DNA of 64,000 bases from Ignavibacteria bacterium (lineage in GTDB: Bacteria > Bacteroidota > Ignavibacteria > Tepidaquicellales > Tepidaquicellaceae): contig JADJMZ010000001.1 in assembly GCA_016709315.1 (NCBI GenBank), positions 186,001 to 250,000 on the forward strand. Direction: 5' to 3'. This document shows, in pieces, positions 63,286 to 64,000 of this stretch. Position numbers and translations under genes: made by a program. How positions within the stretch are numbered: the first letter of the stretch is position 1; every line of letters starts with the position of its first letter. The notes below the pieces were generated by a model that ran no database searches, was not told where the DNA came from, and was given only the letters and a program-made list of their open reading frames with translations.

Positions 63286-63792
63286 TTGCCGAAAAATTTT
63301 GAGATAAAATGCAGAATCAGGAATCTGTCTGAAATAAAAAAAATTTTAGTTTCTGACAGGAGTTATAAATATTCGATTGAGAAGCAAAAAGATATTTATT
63401 ATAAAGTAAAATCAGGCAGACTAAAGCTTCGCATAATAAATGAAAAAAATTCTGATCTGATATATTACAACAGAAAAGAGAAGAACAGGGAGCGGGTATC
63501 GAACTTTGTTATTTCCTCAACCATTAATTTCAAAGAGTTAAATTTCATTATGACTGAACAGTTTGAAGTTATGGTAATTGTAAATAAGAAAAGAGAGATT
63601 TTCGTTAAAGATAATATCAGAATACATCTTGACACAGTGAATAAACTCGGTAAGTTTCTTGAAATAGAAATTATGTTTAAAGATTTGAAAAAAGCAAAGA
63701 AGCTTATGGAGGAACTGAAAGATCTACTTAGACTGAATCCAAAAGATTTTATAAAGTCATCTTATTCCGATTTACTAATCAATAAAAAATAA
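63286..63792 (+). CDS. CYTH domain protein (class IV adenylate cyclase-like)
   Basis: This 168-residue protein has a CYTH fold start with 'NFEIKCRIRNLSEIKK' (ExExK-like 'EIKCR'), basic residues in 'GRLKLRIINEKNSDLIYYNR' and 'VNKLGKFLEIEIMF'. Members act as adenylate cyclases or triphosphatases; here the N-terminal signature is EIKCR instead of the usual ExExK, so the activity is uncertain. The TTG start at 63286 lies 5 bp after lpxA; panB follows immediately. Confidence 0.78.
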   Translation: MPKNFEIKCRIRNLSEIKKILVSDRSYKYSIEKQKDIYYKVKSGRLKLRIINEKNSDLIYYNRKEKNRERVSNFVISSTINFKELNFIMTEQFEVMVIVNKKREIFVKDNIRIHLDTVNKLGKFLEIEIMFKDLKKAKKLMEELKDLLRLNPKDFIKSSYSDLLINKK

Positions 63793-64000
63793 ATGTCATC
63801 ACAGTTAAAAGATTCCGGTAAACATATTACTACAAAAGTCTTGTATGCTATGAAGCAGAAAGATGAAAAGATTTCCATGCTGACTGCTTATGACTTTCTT
63901 ACTGCGAAGTTCCTTGATGCTGCCGGTATAGATGTTATACTGGTCGGCGACTCTCTCGGAAACGTAATTCAGGGAAATGAAACTACTTTGCCGGTAACGC
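63793..64000 (+). CDS. panB: Ketopantoate hydroxymethyltransferase, N-terminal part (cut by window edge)
   Basis: The first 69 residues of PanB are visible: 'KISMLTAYDFLTAKFLDAAG' and 'DVILVGDSLGNVIQGNETT', the latter containing the metal-binding aspartate in the VGDSLG motif. The enzyme makes ketopantoate from 2-oxoisovalerate and methylene-tetrahydrofolate in pantothenate synthesis. The ATG at 63793 directly abuts the CYTH stop. The rest lies beyond the window. Confidence 0.93.
   Translation, partial: MSSQLKDSGKHITTKVLYAMKQKDEKISMLTAYDFLTAKFLDAAGIDVILVGDSLGNVIQGNETTLPVT

Noticed and set aside
1..64000. tRNA or rRNA genes, CRISPR arrays, IS transposases, prophage genes
   Set aside because: No cloverleaf with T-loop GTTCGA context in gaps, no regularly spaced repeats, and no transposase or integrase motif was seen. 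A covariance-model scan (tRNAscan, Infernal) would settle the RNA question.

Overview
This is an AT-rich bacterial chromosome segment, most likely from the Ignavibacteria (Chlorobi/Bacteroidota side of the FCB group). Several secreted proteins end in a type IX secretion (T9SS) sorting domain with the QNYPNPFNP-type motif common in that class. Shine-Dalgarno sites are mostly weak, TTG starts are frequent, and lipid A/LPS genes show a Gram-negative envelope. The lineage is inferred from these traits; there is no rRNA gene in the window. No tRNA, CRISPR array, prophage or IS transposase was recognised.

Layout. 1-3976: three T9SS/BNR-type secreted proteins, the first cut by the window edge. 4321-7687: asnS, a NYN-domain protein, a rhodanese and a class 1 fructose-bisphosphatase with a one-base frameshift. 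7728-16817 (minus): an ABC-2 transporter with a lipoprotein, an HD protein, two TPM-domain proteins, a TolQ/ExbB-ExbD-ExbD motor, a STAS protein, adk and rlmN. 16996-20261: an ECF-type sigma factor and mutS. 20708-27338: an unusual cluster with an SPFH-SHOCT protein, a helical protein, a SugE/Gdx exporter and three related zinc-ribbon proteins. It resembles the Bacillus ydjGHI/PspA-associated membrane-stress genes and is the best candidate here for a poorly described system. 27349-30876 (minus): a DinB/DUF1572 protein and lptA-lptC-kdsD for LPS export and Kdo synthesis. 31144-43501: rlmD, then a potassium module of sigma-54 response regulator, two tiny ORFs, kdpF-A-B-C, a small membrane protein, a porin, a KdpD N-terminal sensor and a separate histidine kinase. 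43742-51769: YjbQ, a VOC protein, hflX, an acyl-CoA dehydrogenase, ispH, the sbtA-sbtB bicarbonate pair and a deoxyhypusine-synthase-like gene. 51887-54511: a T9SS protein, then a wrecked T9SS gene containing a 28-base G homopolymer. 54512-61044 (minus): ispG, a rhomboid protease, a cytidylyltransferase-like/CDP-alcohol phosphotransferase pair and a KUP potassium transporter. 61323-64000: a GT2 glycosyltransferase, lpxA, a CYTH protein and the start of panB.

How they fit together. Much of the window is core housekeeping: translation, mismatch repair, the last two MEP isoprenoid steps (ispG, ispH), lipid A/Kdo/LPS transport, and pantothenate. The accessory physiology is ion handling: Kdp and KUP for K+, SbtA for bicarbonate, Gdx for guanidinium. 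Kdp appears to be controlled by a split KdpD and an NtrC-type regulator instead of the usual KdpDE pair. Intergenic spaces hold several families of short dispersed repeats, including two GC-rich palindromic ones that stand out from the AT-rich background.
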